Source: DATEAV01 sp964575425 (GTDB lineage: Bacteria > Chloroflexota > Anaerolineae > Anaerolineales > E44-bin32). From it: a stretch of DNA of 24,220 bases. Every line of letters begins with the position of its first letter. The stretch's first letter is position 1. This document shows, in pieces, positions 23,748-24,220 of the stretch. The translations under genes were made by a program, and so were the position numbers. Location of the stretch: NCBI GenBank assembly GCA_964575425.1, contig CAZNRD010000040.1, positions 1 through 24,220 of the forward strand, read 5' to 3'. The notes beneath the pieces were generated by a model. The model was not told the DNA's origin. It was given only the letters and a program-made list of their open reading frames with translations, and did not search any database.

Positions 23748-24220
23748 TCAAGGTTCTCTGATCAAGACGGATGGATCCGGCACATAGATCTGCAGGCCCT
23801 TTCCTACCGCATAGGAACCATACCCGGGGTGAGTCGCTTGGCTGGCGACCTCGCCGATGATGATTTCCGTTCCTGCTGGAATAGTGAAGGGAGTCATGTT
23901 GGTCGCGGCGTTAGTGTTCGGCAGCGCCAACAGTGCCCGCGCTTGGTCCGGCGTCAAGTCGGGATACACGGTAAGCCAGAAGCCGATTTCTCGGCTCGCG
24001 CCGCCCCAATAGCGGTAAGTCGTGAGGTCATCCGTCAGTTGCACGACCATGCCTTCACCGCGAAAAGCCCCGACGATACGGTTATAGTGCTCTGCCGGCA
24101 CATGGCGGGTCCACTCCCCGGGCAGGGGGACGGTCCTGGAGAGCAGACCAACTGCATCGTCTTGGTACTTGCCCAGAAGTTCCGCGCCGTCAATGCCGTG
24201 CCGCTGCACCAGCATGGCCA
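23748..24220 (-). CDS. C-terminal part of a probable polymorphic-toxin-like protein (ART/TNT-like domain), truncated by window edge
   Basis: The frame is open through the right edge; an internal ATG at 24215 would give 155 aa, but the protein probably continues upstream outside the window. Numbered from that Met, the sequence holds TTYRYWGGASREIGFWLT (65-82), ALPNTNAATNMTPFTIPAGT (97-116) and GEVASQ (121-126), and ends with GKGLQIYVPDP (138-148). The order Arg (68), a Gly/Ser strand, a PxGT strand and a terminal GxGxQxYV strand with Gln142 recalls ADP-ribosyltransferase or TNT-type NADase toxin domains at the C-termini of polymorphic toxins. This is recognition from motif style, not a search. 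A helical gene with its own ribosome binding site follows after 13 bases. Confidence 0.55.
   Translation of the reverse strand, partial: AMLVQRHGIDGAELLGKYQDDAVGLLSRTVPLPGEWTRHVPAEHYNRIVGAFRGEGMVVQLTDDLTTYRYWGGASREIGFWLTVYPDLTPDQARALLALPNTNAATNMTPFTIPAGTEIIIGEVASQATHPGYGSYAVGKGLQIYVPDPSVLIREP

Overview
The window reads as a GC-rich bacterial chromosome segment with dense, mostly co-directional genes. The gene set fits Chloroflexota, probably an Anaerolineae-like lineage: Pro/Thr-rich linkers in lipoproteins, a Ser/Thr kinase with PD40 repeats, and BMP-type transport genes. This placement is inference from gene style, not from a marker comparison.

Left part (1-5704, + strand). The 3' end of a type II topoisomerase B subunit (gyrB) is followed by three genes: a lipoprotein fusing a polysaccharide-deacetylase-like domain to a peptidoglycan amidase_2 domain, a membrane-anchored Ser/Thr kinase with an extracellular beta-propeller-like PD40 region, and folD. 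FolD is followed by a perfect 11-bp GC hairpin with a GCAA loop. A well-formed -35/-10 promoter (TTGACG, 17 bp, TACACT) then opens the next block.

Central part (5749-about 18024, + strand). This looks like one purine/nucleoside catabolic and energy-conserving locus. In order it holds an 8-oxoguanine-deaminase-type amidohydrolase, adenine deaminase, a GntR/UTRA regulator, an aspartate-transcarbamoylase-like enzyme with a changed acceptor site, a YgeW-type transcarbamoylase, carbamate kinase, and a complete BMP/nucleoside-type ABC importer (lipoprotein, double ATPase, two permeases). A working model is that purines are imported and deaminated, ring-opening enzymes encoded elsewhere produce ureido compounds, the transcarbamoylases release carbamoyl phosphate from them, and carbamate kinase makes ATP. 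Regulatory-looking structures sit between genes: a G-rich hairpin tract before carbamate kinase, a strong SD with a three-codon ORF before the lipoprotein gene, and a 14-bp hairpin between the lipoprotein and ATPase genes.

Right-central part (18025-22469, + strand). A threonine-synthase-like PLP enzyme overlaps a membrane GT2 glycosyltransferase by four bases. A second, unusual fold-type II PLP enzyme follows, then a small conserved-looking protein of unknown function. The PLP enzymes could supply the final deamination of the amino acid left after ureido removal, but this is inference.

Right edge (22358-24220, - strand). Three tightly packed genes run inward from beyond the window: the C-terminal part of a protein resembling a polymorphic-toxin (ART/TNT-like) domain, a helical 223-aa protein that could be its partner or immunity protein, and a less certain ORF with an Ala-rich membrane/coiled-coil segment. 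No rRNA, tRNA, CRISPR array, insertion sequence or transposase was recognised.
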